From contig NZ_CP016438.1 in the NCBI RefSeq assembly GCF_001685355.1, forward strand, positions 5,208,001-5,272,000: a DNA stretch of 64,000 bases, in the 5' to 3' direction. Position 1 is the stretch's first letter. Each line of letters begins with the position of its first letter. This DNA is from Streptomyces lincolnensis (GTDB taxonomy: Bacteria; Actinomycetota; Actinomycetes; Streptomycetales; Streptomycetaceae). The translations under genes and the position numbers were made by a program. The notes beneath the pieces are model-generated. The model was not told the origin of the DNA. It searched no databases and was given only the letters and a program-made list of their open reading frames with translations. Positions 51,302-59,279 of the stretch are shown here, piece after piece.

Positions 51302-51470
51302 AGTCCTAGTATGGCCGAATTTCGCCACGCTATGTGGCTTGATTTGTGTTTGAGTCACACGGTCCCGGGCAGCGGGGGCGGGCAGGTCCCGGACCGGCGG
51401 TGATGTGTACGTTGGCCGATGGTCGGCGCCACACGTCGAGGCGCCGGCAACGGCCGAGGGAAACGAGCAC

Positions 51471-52709
51471 ATGGCACGCGTCGCCGTCATCACCGCGCCC
51501 AACATCGGGTACCGCAACACCGGAATGCTCACCGTCGACCTGGCCTTCGAGTCCCTGCGACGGCGCATGGGCACCGCGGTCGACCCGACCTGGTACACCC
51601 TGCACGCACCGGAGACCGTGCCGCTCAGGGAGTGCGCGCGGGGCACCGGGCTCCCGTTCCGGTTCCGCTCGCTGATCGAGCACGTCGACGAGCTCCGCGA
51701 CCACGACGCGGTCGTCTTCTGGGGCGACTTCCTGCACACCCGGCACTATCTGGCCCAGGACGCGACGAACCGCCTGCTCGACTTCGGCTTCGCCGAGAAC
51801 CGCGCCGCCGCCCGCGCCCTGCTGTACCGCACCCTGCTGCTGTCGGAGCAGCCGGACGACCTCCTTGCGCGGACCCTCAGCTACGGCGGGACGATCCTGC
51901 ACAACACGCAGGCCGACTACTCCGGCTCCCCCGGTTCCTCCGGCCACCCCGGCGACGAGGACAAGGAGTTCGGCCCCCTCTTCTCCCGCCTCATGACCGG
52001 CAGCCACCGCGTCTGGATGCGTGACCCGGTGTCGGCCGCCAGGATCGCGCTGCTGCGCGGGGACCGTACGGCCGAGTACTTCGGCTCGGACGCGGCGCTC
52101 CTGTCCCGCCCCGGCGACCTGGACCACCTCCCGACCACCGCCTGGTCCGAGGATCTCCCGGAGGGCGGCGCCATCGGCGTCTTCCTCGGCGCCCGCACCC
52201 GGATCCCGGCCTGGCTGCCCGACTTCTGCCAGGGCCTCGCCGACCGCTTCGGCGCCCCCCTCGAATGGCTCCCCTGGTTCGACCGGGACATCCCGCCCTC
52301 CGTCGCCCACATCCCCACCCGCCCCGGCGACCACACCATCGGCGACCTGGTGAACGTCCTGTCGCGCTACCGCCTGGTCATCACCGACACCTACCACCTG
52401 AGCGTCAACGCCTGGGGCGCCGGCACCCCGGCGGTCTGCGTCGGCGCCCCCGAGCCGGTGCCGACGACCCACGACGACTACCTCACCCTGAGCGACGTCA
52501 AAAAACACGTCTTCCACATGTCCTACGACGCCGCCGACTTCTACCTCTCCACCCTCCCCGACACCCCCGAATCCCTCACCCACCGCATCAACCGCCTCGC
52601 CCACCTCATCGAAGGCGACGGAGCCACCGCCATCACCACCCGAATCCGCACCCACGCCGACCACTCGGCCGGGGCGTTCACGGAGACGCTCGGCGCGCTG
52701 GTGCGGTAG
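51471..52709 (+). CDS. polysaccharide pyruvyl transferase family protein
   Basis: A 412-aa soluble protein. The N-terminus (VAVITAPNIGYRNTGMLTVD) and the C-terminal LVITDTYHLSVNAWGAGTPA fit the polysaccharide pyruvyl transferase superfamily, which transfers pyruvate from PEP to sugar residues of cell-wall polymers or is repurposed as a glycosyltransferase-like fold. Central segments (AVVFWGDFLHTRHYLAQDAT, SRLMTGSHRVWMRDPVSAAR, AEYFGSDAALLSRP) agree. ATG 51471 follows GAGGGAAACGAGCAC. No polysaccharide genes adjoin it, so the acceptor is unknown. Confidence 0.75.
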   Translation: MARVAVITAPNIGYRNTGMLTVDLAFESLRRRMGTAVDPTWYTLHAPETVPLRECARGTGLPFRFRSLIEHVDELRDHDAVVFWGDFLHTRHYLAQDATNRLLDFGFAENRAAARALLYRTLLLSEQPDDLLARTLSYGGTILHNTQADYSGSPGSSGHPGDEDKEFGPLFSRLMTGSHRVWMRDPVSAARIALLRGDRTAEYFGSDAALLSRPGDLDHLPTTAWSEDLPEGGAIGVFLGARTRIPAWLPDFCQGLADRFGAPLEWLPWFDRDIPPSVAHIPTRPGDHTIGDLVNVLSRYRLVITDTYHLSVNAWGAGTPAVCVGAPEPVPTTHDDYLTLSDVKKHVFHMSYDAADFYLSTLPDTPESLTHRINRLAHLIEGDGATAITTRIRTHADHSAGAFTETLGALVR

Positions 52710-52841
52710 GACCCGGCACCGACGGGTGGACTCTGAGAACTATGTTCGCCGTGACAGGGTTTCCGATCGGGCGACTAGAGTTACCTTGCGGGCAAGGAGC
52801 CCTGTGGCGTGTCGTGGTCCGGCGGCTCGCGGGAAGGTGAC

Positions 52842-53171
52842 ATGGCCTCGGGAAAGCGGCCGTACGGCGGTGATCGGCTGGATGACGATCACTATCCGGC
52901 GTACACGATGGGCCGGGCGGCCGAGTTGATCGGTGCGACGCCGGGGTTTCTGCGTGCGCTCGGGGAGGCGGGGCTGGTCACGCCGTCGCGTTCGGGTGGG
53001 CGGCATCGCCGGTATTCGCGTCATCAGTTGCGGCTGGCCGTCCGGGCGCGGGAGCTGGTCGGCCAGGGGACGCCGATCGAGGCCGCGTGCCGCATCATCG
53101 GTCTGGAGGACCGGTTGGAGGAGGCCCTCAAGGACAACGCGGAGCTCCGCCAGCCGCCCGAGGAAAACTGA
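52842..53171 (+). CDS. MerR-like regulator upstream of the cold-shock gene
   Basis: A 109-aa protein with a MerR-type winged helix-turn-helix at residues 22-90 (YTMGRAAELIGATPGFLRAL, RSGGRHRRYSRHQLRLAVRA) and a short C-terminal helix (LEDRLEEALKDNAELRQ), lacking a ligand domain. GAAGGTGAC directly upstream supports ATG 52842. This MerR-like plus cold-shock pair is common in Streptomyces. Likely controls the adjacent csp gene or itself; not shown. Confidence 0.87.
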   Translation: MASGKRPYGGDRLDDDHYPAYTMGRAAELIGATPGFLRALGEAGLVTPSRSGGRHRRYSRHQLRLAVRARELVGQGTPIEAACRIIGLEDRLEEALKDNAELRQPPEEN

Positions 53172-53405
53172 GTCCGCCGGAACAGAAAAAAGAGGTGGGC
53201 GGGGAAGTGGTTTCTTGGTTATTCCCGGCGGCTTTTCGCGGTGCCGTTTTGCTTGAATTCGCATCTTGATGATTCGTGCTACGGTCGACGTCGTTGCAGT
53301 TGTGGTTGCCATTTTGCATGCCGGGTTTTCCGGGCAGGTGATCATCACAGCGATGAAGGGGGCTCACGAAGTGTGGGTCTCCAGCACTGCCTCAGGAGAT
53401 ATGAC
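53172..53405 (+). promoter_or_regulatory. long 5' region of the cold-shock gene
   Basis: 234 bp between the MerR-like stop and the csp ATG, clearly less GC-rich than the surroundings (53180-53330 has many A/T runs). It can hold the promoter and a structured, temperature-responsive 5'-UTR, as known for cold-shock genes. A specific fold cannot be assigned by eye. Confidence 0.5.
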
Positions 53406-53609
53406 ATGGCCACCGGTACCGTGAAGTGGTTCAACGCGGAAAAGGGCTTCGGCTTCATCGAGCAGGACGGCGGCGGCGCCGACGTCTTCGCCCACTACTC
53501 GAACATCGCCACCCAGGGCTTCCGTGAGCTTCAGGAAGGCCAGAAGGTGACGTTCGACGTCACGCAGGGCCAGAAGGGCCCGCAGGCGGAGAACATCGTT
53601 CCCGCGTAA
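53406..53609 (+). CDS. cold-shock protein (CspA family)
   Basis: A 67-aa single cold-shock domain, an RNA chaperone. RNP1 (KGFGFIEQ) and RNP2 (DVFAHYS) are complete, and the start [13 protein letters not shown] is canonical. Length matches the family exactly. A strong terminator follows 16 bp after the stop. Confidence 0.97.
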   Translation: MATGTVKWFNAEKGFGFIEQDGGGADVFAHYSNIATQGFRELQEGQKVTFDVTQGQKGPQAENIVPA

Positions 53610-53625
53610 CCGTCTGACGGTTTCG

Positions 53626-53656
53626 ACAGGGCCCGCACCTTGGGTGCGGGCCCTGT
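53626..53656 (+). terminator. terminator of the cold-shock gene
   Basis: Perfect 14-bp inverted repeat ACAGGGCCCGCACC (53626-53639) / GGTGCGGGCCCTGT (53643-53656), 3-nt loop, then TCGTTTATC. Confidence 0.92.
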
Positions 53657-53696
53657 TCGTTTATCCCCAATCTTCTCGGACCCCTGGTGAGGCACC

Positions 53697-53951
53697 ATGC
53701 GCTGTGTGATCGCCCGTTACCCCTTCGACCTGGTCAAATCCGAGGTCGAGGCACAGATGCAGAGCGTCCGGCCGGAACCCCTCAGCGGAGCCTGCGTGGT
53801 CATCGGGCGCCGGATCTACCCCGTCAAGCAGGTCGGCGAGGTCATCACCCGCCAGGACCGCCGTGACTTCACCGCGTTCGAAGTGACCAGGGCGCTCACC
53901 CGCCTCGGGTTCACCTGCCACGAGACCCCGCCGGAGGCGGCGTCGGCGTAG
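53697..53951 (+). CDS. SCO5918-family small protein
   Basis: An 84-aa protein (MRCVIARYPFDLVKSEVEAQ, IGRRIYPVKQVGEVITRQDR) belonging to the Streptomyces SCO5918 family, small proteins encoded next to cold-shock genes and an RNA helicase in other species. Role unknown but linkage suggests RNA or cold-shock physiology. Its last 41 bp overlap the convergent CGNR gene. Confidence 0.85.
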   Translation: MRCVIARYPFDLVKSEVEAQMQSVRPEPLSGACVVIGRRIYPVKQVGEVITRQDRRDFTAFEVTRALTRLGFTCHETPPEAASA

Positions 53952-54747
53952 CGTTCCCGGTCCTGCGGGCGTAGGCGCGCGCGGCGCGCGCGCGGTCGCC
54001 GCAGCGCGTGGAACACCAGTGACGCCGGCCGTGCCGGAGCAGGAAACGGTTGCACGGGGGTGACCCGCAGGCCGTGAGCCGCTCGGCGTCCGGACCGGTG
54101 AGCAGATCGGCGGCGTCCGCGGCGAGAGCCGCCAGGGCATGGTCCACGATCTGTGTGACAGGGTGCGAAGTCGCCCGGTACAGGCCCCGTGCCGAGTCCC
54201 AGTGCAGCAGGGACGCCGAGGGAGCCCTGGTCAACGCGTCATTGACGGCCGCGAGTGCGTCGGCCGGCGCGGGCAGGCCGTCCACATGGCAGCCGAGCAG
54301 CGCCCTGACGTGTTCGCGCAGGCCCCGCAGGCGGGACGTGCACAGCTCCCGGAGTCCGGCGTCCGCCGGGGCGAGGCCGCGGTCGGCCAGCCACTGACCC
54401 GCCGCCGCGGGACTGCCGAGGAAGTCCAGGTACTGGCCCCCGGGCAGAGCGGGCGCGCTGTTGGCGAGGTCCAGCGCGGGATACCGCTCGGCGCCCGGCG
54501 CGGGCGGGACTAGCGTCTCCGGCGATCCGGCCGCATTCGAGATCAGTCCGACGGGTCCTGCCGCACTGACCGCTCCTGCCGCACCGACCTGTCCCGCCGC
54601 GCCGACCGCTCCCGCCGCCGTCTCGGCTCCCCTCACGGTCCCATCTCCCCTCACGGTCTCCCGAGCGGCCCCGGCCTCGACCTCGGCCCCGGTCACTGTC
54701 TCGGTCTCGGTCTCTCTCACGGTTCTCATGGTAGGGCTTGCATCCAT
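53911..54747 (-). CDS. ABATE/CGNR zinc-finger regulator
   Basis: A 278-aa transcriptional regulator. The N-terminal 75 residues are low-complexity Gly/Ala/Val (repeats of AAGAVG type) and may not be translated in full; the ABATE domain spans about 85-220 (ALDLANSAPALPGGQYLDFL, LADRGLAPADAGLRELCTSR), and the CGNR zinc finger about 228-262: CGSPPCNRFLLRHG followed by WCSTRCGDRARAARAYARR, four Cys. It is divergent from the metallo-hydrolase gene; three identical 9-bp half-sites lie between them, one overlapping its own start. It probably represses both. Confidence 0.85.
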   Translation of the reverse strand: MDASPTMRTVRETETETVTGAEVEAGAARETVRGDGTVRGAETAAGAVGAAGQVGAAGAVSAAGPVGLISNAAGSPETLVPPAPGAERYPALDLANSAPALPGGQYLDFLGSPAAAGQWLADRGLAPADAGLRELCTSRLRGLREHVRALLGCHVDGLPAPADALAAVNDALTRAPSASLLHWDSARGLYRATSHPVTQIVDHALAALAADAADLLTGPDAERLTACGSPPCNRFLLRHGRRHWCSTRCGDRARAARAYARRTGNATPTPPPAGSRGR

Positions 54748-54798
54748 CCGTGAGCACGGCTAGTTTTTCTCACGGATAAACATCCATCCATCCGTGAG
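54746..54798. promoter_or_regulatory. three 9-bp half-sites between CGNR and metallo-hydrolase genes
   Basis: ATCCGTGAG at 54746-54754, inverted CTCACGGAT at 54769-54777, and ATCCGTGAG at 54790-54798. The outer pair sits in 14-bp direct copies of CATCCATCCGTGAG. The middle site can form an inverted repeat with either outer one. Location fits a CGNR operator. Confidence 0.65.
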
Positions 54799-54810
54799 GT
54801 GATCCTTCTC

Positions 54811-55575
54811 GTGTCCACCATCCCCGTCCGTGTCCTCGGTGGCCCCACCGCTCTCATCGAGTACGGCGGACTCCGGCTCCTCACCGACCCGACCTTCGAC
54901 GCCCCCGGCGACTACCCGAGTGCCGGCGGCCCGACCCTGACCAAGACCGCGCCCTCCACGGTCACGCCGGCCGACCTGGGCCCGGTCGACGTGGTGCTGC
55001 TCTCGCACGACGAGCACGCCGACAACCTCGACGACTCGGGCCGGGCCCTCCTCGCCGACGTACCGCTCACCCTCACCACCCCCAGCGGTGCCGAGCGCCT
55101 CGGCGGCAGCGCGCGACCGCTGGCGCCCTGGACCTCCGTGACGTTGGACCGCCCCGACGGCGGCACGCTGACCGTGACCGGCGCACCCGCCCTGCACGGG
55201 CCCGACGACGTCGAAGGAGTGGAGAAGATCACCGGCGAGGTCGTCGGTTTCGTCCTGACCTCCGACGACCTGCCCACGGTCTACGTCAGCGGCGACAACG
55301 CCTCGCTCACCCTGGTCGGCCGGATCGCCGAGCGGTTCGGGCCGGTCGACACCGCCGTGCTCTTCGCGGGAGCGCCCCGCTTCCCCGCCCTCTTCGACGG
55401 GGCGCCGCTCGTCCTCGACAGCGCCGGCGCGGCCGAGGCGGCCAGGATTCTCGGTGCCCGCAGGGTCGTTCCCGTCCACTGCGACAGCTGGGCCCACTTC
55501 ACCGAGGGCCGGGAGGACGTGGTGGCCGCGTTCCGCGCGGCCGGCCTGGACGACCTCCTCCGGGTGGAGGCGTAG
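54811..55575 (+). CDS. UlaG-like MBL-fold metallo-hydrolase
   Basis: A 254-aa metallo-beta-lactamase-fold enzyme. Motifs: VDVVLLSHDEHADNLDDSGR (metal site in the form SHDxHADN), TGAPALHGPDDVEG (His), VYVSGDNAS (Asp/His-type third site) and RRVVPVHCDSWAHF. The arrangement matches UlaG/YtnP-like MBL hydrolases acting on lactones or phosphodiesters. GTG 54811 with GAGGTGATCC upstream is preferred to GTG 54799. Expression is likely controlled by the divergent CGNR regulator. Confidence 0.88.
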   Translation: MSTIPVRVLGGPTALIEYGGLRLLTDPTFDAPGDYPSAGGPTLTKTAPSTVTPADLGPVDVVLLSHDEHADNLDDSGRALLADVPLTLTTPSGAERLGGSARPLAPWTSVTLDRPDGGTLTVTGAPALHGPDDVEGVEKITGEVVGFVLTSDDLPTVYVSGDNASLTLVGRIAERFGPVDTAVLFAGAPRFPALFDGAPLVLDSAGAAEAARILGARRVVPVHCDSWAHFTEGREDVVAAFRAAGLDDLLRVEA

Positions 55576-55584
55576 GCGTCGGGC

Positions 55585-55953
55585 CTACCGTTCGAACGTC
55601 CAGGTGATCCGGGTGTCCGTCGCGCTGATCACCCTCACCGGGATGTCGATCGTCGTCCCGTCGCTCCTGCGGCCCGCGCAGGTCAGGGTGGCACCGGCGA
55701 CCGCCTTCAGGCCGGCCGGACAGGACACCGTGACCTTCGTGCCGACCCAGGGCAGCGGGTGGTAGAGGGACTCGGTCCGGCCGGCGACGATGTTGGGCGC
55801 GAGGGCCTTGTGGCCGTCCACGGTCACGGTGTCGAACCGGTCGAGCCGGGTGGTCGACTCCGTGGTGGAGGCCAGCCGGGTGCCGACACCGCCGAGGACC
55901 AGCACGACGGCCGCGCCGGACACGACGCCGACAAGGAACCTGCTGTCCGGCAT
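55585..55953 (-). CDS. DUF4333-like small exported protein
   Basis: A 122-aa protein with an N-terminal transmembrane/signal helix (residues 7-28) and a small domain with two Cys: VTVSCPAGLKAVAGATLTCA, then IDIPVRVISATDTRITW, the DUF4333 pattern. GAGGAGCGG upstream supports ATG 55953. Convergent with the metallo-hydrolase gene, 9 bp apart. Function unknown; likely anchored outside the membrane. Confidence 0.78.
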   Translation of the reverse strand: MPDSRFLVGVVSGAAVVLVLGGVGTRLASTTESTTRLDRFDTVTVDGHKALAPNIVAGRTESLYHPLPWVGTKVTVSCPAGLKAVAGATLTCAGRRSDGTTIDIPVRVISATDTRITWTFER

Positions 55954-56090
55954 GGTCCGCTCCTCGTCCGCGGGGCGCCCGGGACATCCGTCCATCGGTC
56001 CCGCCCCGGGGCGGAAAATACCAGGTGAACCGCGAGCCTCGGCCGTTCGGCCGATCCCGTGGCCGACGGCGGCGGCCTACCGTGATCCCC

Positions 56091-57281
56091 ATGAGATCCC
56101 CTTCCGCACGCGGCCTGGCACGAGGTCTCGCCGTGGGTGCCCTGGTCGGGGCGTCCCTCCTGGACCTCCAGATCATGCAGGGGGTGGGCTACCCCGTGTG
56201 GCCCACGGTGGTCGTCCTCGCGGCCGGCCTGGCCGCCGTCCTGTGGCCGGCCGGGCGGCGGCCGGGGTGGCTGATCCCGCAGCTGCGCACCGGCGTCCCG
56301 GCCCTGCTGTCGCTGCTGGCCACGGTGTCCGCGGTCGCGCTGAGCCGGGACGTCCCGTTCGGCCCGGGCGAGGTCGTGCTCCTGCTGTGCCTGCTCTTCG
56401 TGGCGGTACGGCACTGTCCACCGCGCTGGGTCGTGCCGTGCGCGGTGCTGGACGCGGGCGCCCTGCTGGCCACGCCCGCCCGGTACTACTGGGGGCACGC
56501 GAACGAGGCGTACGGCGTCATCCTCGCGGGCCTGGTCCTGGTCGGGCTGATCGCCGGGCTCGCGGTCTATCTGCGCACCCTGGACTACCGCCGTACCGTC
56601 GCCGTCGCCGACACCCGGCGGGAGGAGCGGGTGGCGATCGCCGCCGACCTGCACGACTTCGTCGCCCACCACGTCACCGGGATCCTGGTGCAGACGCAGA
56701 TGGCCCGCATGATGGCGGCCGGGCAGGCCGGACAGGCGGGGCGTGCCGGGCAGGGTGCGCCCGTGGAGGAACTCGATCCCGTCCTGGCGGGCATCGAACG
56801 CGCCGCCACCGAGGCCCTCGCGTCGATGCGCCGCACGGTCGGCGTGCTGCGCGACACCGACAGCGAGGCGGCCGACCGGCGTCCCGTCGGCGACCTGGCC
56901 GCCCTCACCGAACTGACCGAGGGCTTCGCGGGTCCGGGGCAGAAGGTCACCCTGCGCCGCGATCCCGCCGTGACGGACGATCTGCCGCACGAGGTGCAGG
57001 CCGCCGCCTTCCGGGTCGTCCAGGAGGCGCTGACCAACGTCCGGCGGCACGCGGGCGACGCCACCGAGATCGTCGTCGCGCTACGGCGTGACGGTCGCCG
57101 CCTGGAGGTGACGGTGTCCGACGACGGCCGCGGCGGCACCCAGCTCCCGGCCGCCGCGCACGGCGGCGGCTTCGGCCTCGTCGGCCTGACCGAACGCGTC
57201 ACCGCGCTGGGCGGCCGTCTGCACACGGGGCCGCGGGCGGAACACGGGTGGGAGGTCCGGGCGGTGTTCTGGACTCCGTAG
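56091..57281 (+). CDS. orphan NarL-system-type sensor histidine kinase
   Basis: A 396-aa HisKA_3-type kinase. Five or six transmembrane helices (about 8-170), then ERVAIAADLHDFVAHHVTGI with the phosphorylated His, an Ala/Gly-rich insert, and an HATPase domain with the N-box VVQEALTNVRRHAG and VTVSDDGRGG. A TACCGT -10 box seven bases before ATG 56091 indicates a leaderless transcript; upstream frame to 56025 is rejected. No response regulator adjoins it, so it is an orphan in this window. Confidence 0.9.
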   Translation: MRSPSARGLARGLAVGALVGASLLDLQIMQGVGYPVWPTVVVLAAGLAAVLWPAGRRPGWLIPQLRTGVPALLSLLATVSAVALSRDVPFGPGEVVLLLCLLFVAVRHCPPRWVVPCAVLDAGALLATPARYYWGHANEAYGVILAGLVLVGLIAGLAVYLRTLDYRRTVAVADTRREERVAIAADLHDFVAHHVTGILVQTQMARMMAAGQAGQAGRAGQGAPVEELDPVLAGIERAATEALASMRRTVGVLRDTDSEAADRRPVGDLAALTELTEGFAGPGQKVTLRRDPAVTDDLPHEVQAAAFRVVQEALTNVRRHAGDATEIVVALRRDGRRLEVTVSDDGRGGTQLPAAAHGGGFGLVGLTERVTALGGRLHTGPRAEHGWEVRAVFWTP

Positions 57282-57323
57282 ACATCCGGGACCCCGGCCG
57301 GGCCCCGCGCCTACCATGACGGC

Positions 57324-57665
57324 ATGACGGTCGACCTCTTCGCGGGCATTCCGGTCAACGACTACCAGGCCGCCCTCACCTGGTACGAGCGCCTCCTCGG
57401 CGGTCCGCCGGTCTTCTTCCCGAACGACAAGGAGGCGGTGTGGGAACTGGCGGAACACCGGTACGTCTACATCGAGCACCGCCCCGGCCACGGAGGCCAC
57501 GCGCTCCAGACGCTCTTCGTCGACGACCTGGACGCCCGGATCGCCGCCATCGGTGAGCGCGGGCTGACCCCGACCCAGCGGGAGACGTACGCGAACGGCG
57601 TCCGCAAGGTCACGTACCACGACCCCGACGGCAACGAGATCGGCTTCGGCGGCGGCCCCACCTGA
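57324..57665 (+). CDS. VOC-family protein
   Basis: A 113-aa single-domain VOC/glyoxalase-fold protein: DLFAGIPVNDYQAALTWYER, RYVYIEHRPGHGGHALQTLF and KVTYHDPDGNEIGFGGGP with the typical C-terminal Glu. A TACCAT box six bases before ATG 57324 suggests leaderless translation. It lies 42 bp after the histidine kinase gene. Substrate unknown. Confidence 0.87.
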   Translation: MTVDLFAGIPVNDYQAALTWYERLLGGPPVFFPNDKEAVWELAEHRYVYIEHRPGHGGHALQTLFVDDLDARIAAIGERGLTPTQRETYANGVRKVTYHDPDGNEIGFGGGPT

Positions 57666-57698
57666 CGGAAAGGCACCCCACGGGCGCGCGCGTGCGCG

Positions 57699-57981
57699 GT
57701 GTTCGGCGACGCGGTCATGATCGGCCCGCACGCCCACGTCAACGGGGCGAGTGTCGGGAGCGAGGCCTTCGCCGCCACCGGCGCCTCCCTCTTCCCCGGC
57801 CCGGCTGCTGTCTCCCGACCGGCACGACGAGGTCTGGGCGGTACAAAGGGAGTTGGACTTCCTGGGGACGGTGTACGGGGTTCCCCGCGGTACGCCGATG
57901 CGCGAGATCATGGCCCGGCGGAGCGAGTTCTTCGGTGCCCACCGTGACGATGTCGTCCTGGAGGACCCCGCCGGCGGGTGA
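57699..57981 (+). pseudogene. collapsed gamma-carbonic-anhydrase-like gene
   Basis: Two fragments of a left-handed beta-helix (gamma-carbonic anhydrase/hexapeptide) protein in different frames. The first reads GDAVMIGPHAHVNGASVG and EAFAATGASLFPGP; the second, one frame away from about 57805, reads RLLSPDRHDEVWAVQRELDF, GTVYGVPRGTPMREIMARRS and FFGAHRDDVVLED. Intact relatives have many more coils before and between these pieces, so the 5' half and an internal segment were deleted. Not expected to be functional. Confidence 0.8.
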
Positions 57982-58044
57982 GCTGCGGCATGCCCTGCCT
58001 TGGCGTTGCTGTTGCTATCTCGTTAACCAGAACCCTTGACGTTG

Positions 58045-58086
58045 AACGCGCTTACCGCGTTGGCTTTCACCACCTGGTTGCCAGGT
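58045..58086 (+). promoter_or_regulatory. two inverted repeats upstream of the sugar-binding protein gene
   Basis: AACGCG-cttac-CGCGTT at 58045-58061 (LacI-operator-like) and ACCTGG-ttg-CCAGGT at 58072-58086. A TTGACG -35-like box lies at 58036-58041. Their position 30-70 bp before GTG 58115 fits repressor sites. Confidence 0.5.
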
Positions 58087-58114
58087 TGCTCTGTTGCCCC
58101 GGAAGGCACCTGTT

Positions 58115-59251
58115 GTGAACGTTTCCCCCACGCTCAGCTCGACCGTGCGCCGTCTCCCCCACGTCGTCGCCGTGTCCCTGTCGACGCTGTTGCTCGCCTC
58201 GTGCGGTGTCATCGAAGGTGTCGGCGACAGCAGCAGCTCCGCCGGCCCCAAGAAGGGCGACGACATCACGGTGGGTCTGCTCCTGCCCGACCGGGAGACC
58301 GGTCGCTTCGAGAGATTCGACTACCCGCTCATCAAGAAACGTGTCGCGGCCCTGACGAACGACAAGGGCACGGTCCGTTACGCCAACGCCGGTGCGAGTG
58401 CCAAGAAGCAGAGCACGCAGTTCGAGCAGATGATCGCCGCCAAGGTGGACGTGATCCTGGTGGACGCGGTCGACGCCAAGGCGATCGCGAAGGACATCCA
58501 GAAGGCGAAGGACGCGGCGATACCCGTCATCGCCTACGACCGCCTCGCCCAGGGCCCGATCGACGCCTACGTCTCCCACGACAACGAGCTGGTCGGCCAG
58601 GTGCAGGGCCGCGCGATCGTCGGTGCCCTCGGCGACAAGGCCAAGACCAGCAAGATCGTCATGATGAACGGCTCGGTCGCCGACCCCAACACGGCCCTGT
58701 TCAAGCAGGGCGCGCTCAGCGAGCTGAACGGCAACGTCATCATCGCCAAGCAGTACGACACCCGGGAGTGGCTGCCCCAGGTCGCCAAGGCCAACATGGA
58801 GAAGGCGATCAAGGCGATCGGCCTCAACAACATCGCCGCCGTCTACTCGGCGAACGACGGCATGGCGGGCGCCGTCATCGACGCGCTCAAGGAGGCGGGG
58901 GCCACCAAGATCCCGCCGGTGACCGGGCAGGACGCGGACCTCGCGGCGCTCCAGCGGATCGTGGCGGGCGAGCAGTTCATGACGGTGTACAAGTCGTTCC
59001 TGCTGGAGGCGGACAACGCGGCCGAACTGGCCGTCGCCAAGGTCCAGGACCACGGGATCGAGTTCGACGCGCTGACCCCGGACACCATCGACAGCCCGAC
59101 GCAGCAGGACGTCCCCGCCAGCCTGGTGCCGGTGGTCGCCGTCACCCAGGACAACATCAAGGAGACGGTGATCCAGGACGGCGTCTACACCGTCAAGGAG
59201 ATCTGCACGCCCGAGTACGCGGCGGACTGCGCGGCCATCGGGCTGAAGTAG
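58115..59251 (+). CDS. sugar ABC transporter substrate-binding lipoprotein (XylF-like)
   Basis: A 378-aa periplasmic-binding-protein-type lipoprotein. Signal peptide with lipobox LASC (about Cys 29), then a two-lobed type I sugar-binding fold: DITVGLLLPDRETGRFERFD, AAKVDVILVDAVDAKAIAKD, AIPVIAYDRLAQGPIDAYVS, AAVYSANDGMAGAVIDALK and PPVTGQDADLAALQRIVAGE, the XylF/D-xylose pattern. GGAAGG ends eight bases before GTG 58115. No ATPase or permease gene follows; a convergent SDR gene does, so it is an orphan receptor here. Confidence 0.92.
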   Translation: MNVSPTLSSTVRRLPHVVAVSLSTLLLASCGVIEGVGDSSSSAGPKKGDDITVGLLLPDRETGRFERFDYPLIKKRVAALTNDKGTVRYANAGASAKKQSTQFEQMIAAKVDVILVDAVDAKAIAKDIQKAKDAAIPVIAYDRLAQGPIDAYVSHDNELVGQVQGRAIVGALGDKAKTSKIVMMNGSVADPNTALFKQGALSELNGNVIIAKQYDTREWLPQVAKANMEKAIKAIGLNNIAAVYSANDGMAGAVIDALKEAGATKIPPVTGQDADLAALQRIVAGEQFMTVYKSFLLEADNAAELAVAKVQDHGIEFDALTPDTIDSPTQQDVPASLVPVVAVTQDNIKETVIQDGVYTVKEICTPEYAADCAAIGLK

Positions 59252-59279
59252 GGCAGGCGAGCGGGCCCCGACCGTCCCG

